Shown here one piece after another: positions 5,924 to 5,991 of a DNA stretch of 5,991 nucleotides. The stretch is taken from positions 1 to 5,991 of the forward strand of contig JAJAZF010000252.1 in the NCBI GenBank assembly GCA_026785875.1. Reading direction: 5' to 3'. How positions within the stretch are numbered: the stretch's first letter is position 1; each line of letters starts with the position of its first letter. Source of the DNA: Chamaesiphon sp. (GTDB lineage: Bacteria; Cyanobacteriota; Cyanobacteriia; Cyanobacteriales; Chamaesiphonaceae). The notes below the pieces were generated by a model. The model saw only the letters and a program-made list of their open reading frames with translations, was not told the DNA's origin and made no database searches. The position numbers were made by a program, and so were the translations under genes.

Positions 5924-5991
5924 ATGGATGTAGAAGCGCAAATTATCAAACACTTAGCCAGAGACGCTAGGGGAAGTATTTCATTTATTGA
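5924..5991 (+). CDS. 5' end of a gene cut by the window edge, possibly an IS701-family transposase
   Basis: The open frame begins with ATG 5924 and reads MDVEAQIIKHLARDARGSIS followed by F, I and an incomplete D/E codon; only 22 full codons are present. The perfectly placed AGGAGG at 5911-5916 supports a genuine start. The N-terminus, with its basic helix followed by a SISFI(D/E) segment, resembles what I recall of cyanobacterial IS701-type transposases, where a similar segment precedes a YC..Y..LFP.VR..E block. That block would fall beyond the window, so the identification rests on very little sequence. The placement after narB, beside a large palindromic repeat, fits an accessory insertion. 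The insertion sequence's left terminal repeat was not identified. It could equally be another small DNA-related protein. Confidence 0.5.
   Translation, partial: MDVEAQIIKHLARDARGSISFI

Overview
The window looks like chromosomal DNA from a cyanobacterium. CGATCG/GATCGATC tetramer-hexamer cores are frequent, and two full HIP1 octamers (GCGATCGC) occur at 448-455 and 4763-4770. The gene content also fits: a ferredoxin-type assimilatory nitrate reductase (narB), an NNP-family nitrate permease (nrtP), and a consensus NtcA promoter. Several intergenic and intragenic repeats are of kinds typical of filamentous and other repeat-rich cyanobacteria. Species cannot be fixed from this window.

All recognisable genes lie on the + strand. 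Region 1 (about 65-1553) holds two housekeeping genes: a lipoate/biotin ligase-family protein, which carries what looks like an in-frame small dispersed repeat in its coding sequence, and endonuclease III (nth). Region 2 (1554-5678) is a nitrate assimilation module. A 209-bp spacer holds a textbook NtcA-activated promoter (GTA-N8-TAC, 23 bp, TA-N3-T) and drives nrtP. A strong hairpin with a T run follows nrtP, then a spacer with a possible second promoter and a C-rich heptamer tandem repeat ending six bases before narB. Region 3 (5679-5991) is accessory. It contains a long near-perfect inverted repeat of intergenic type, a small nested hairpin, and a strong Shine-Dalgarno sequence leading into the first 22 codons of a gene cut by the window end, tentatively an IS701-type transposase.

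Functionally, NrtP would import nitrate (and nitrite) and NarB would reduce nitrate to nitrite in the cytoplasm with electrons from reduced ferredoxin. The nitrite reductase gene nirA, often next to these genes, is not in this window: nth sits immediately upstream and a probable mobile element downstream. No unmistakably new system is seen. The items most worth checking are the repeat inserted inside the ligase gene, the terminator-like hairpin splitting nrtP from narB, the heptamer repeat where the narB ribosome-binding site should be, and the large inverted repeat after narB.
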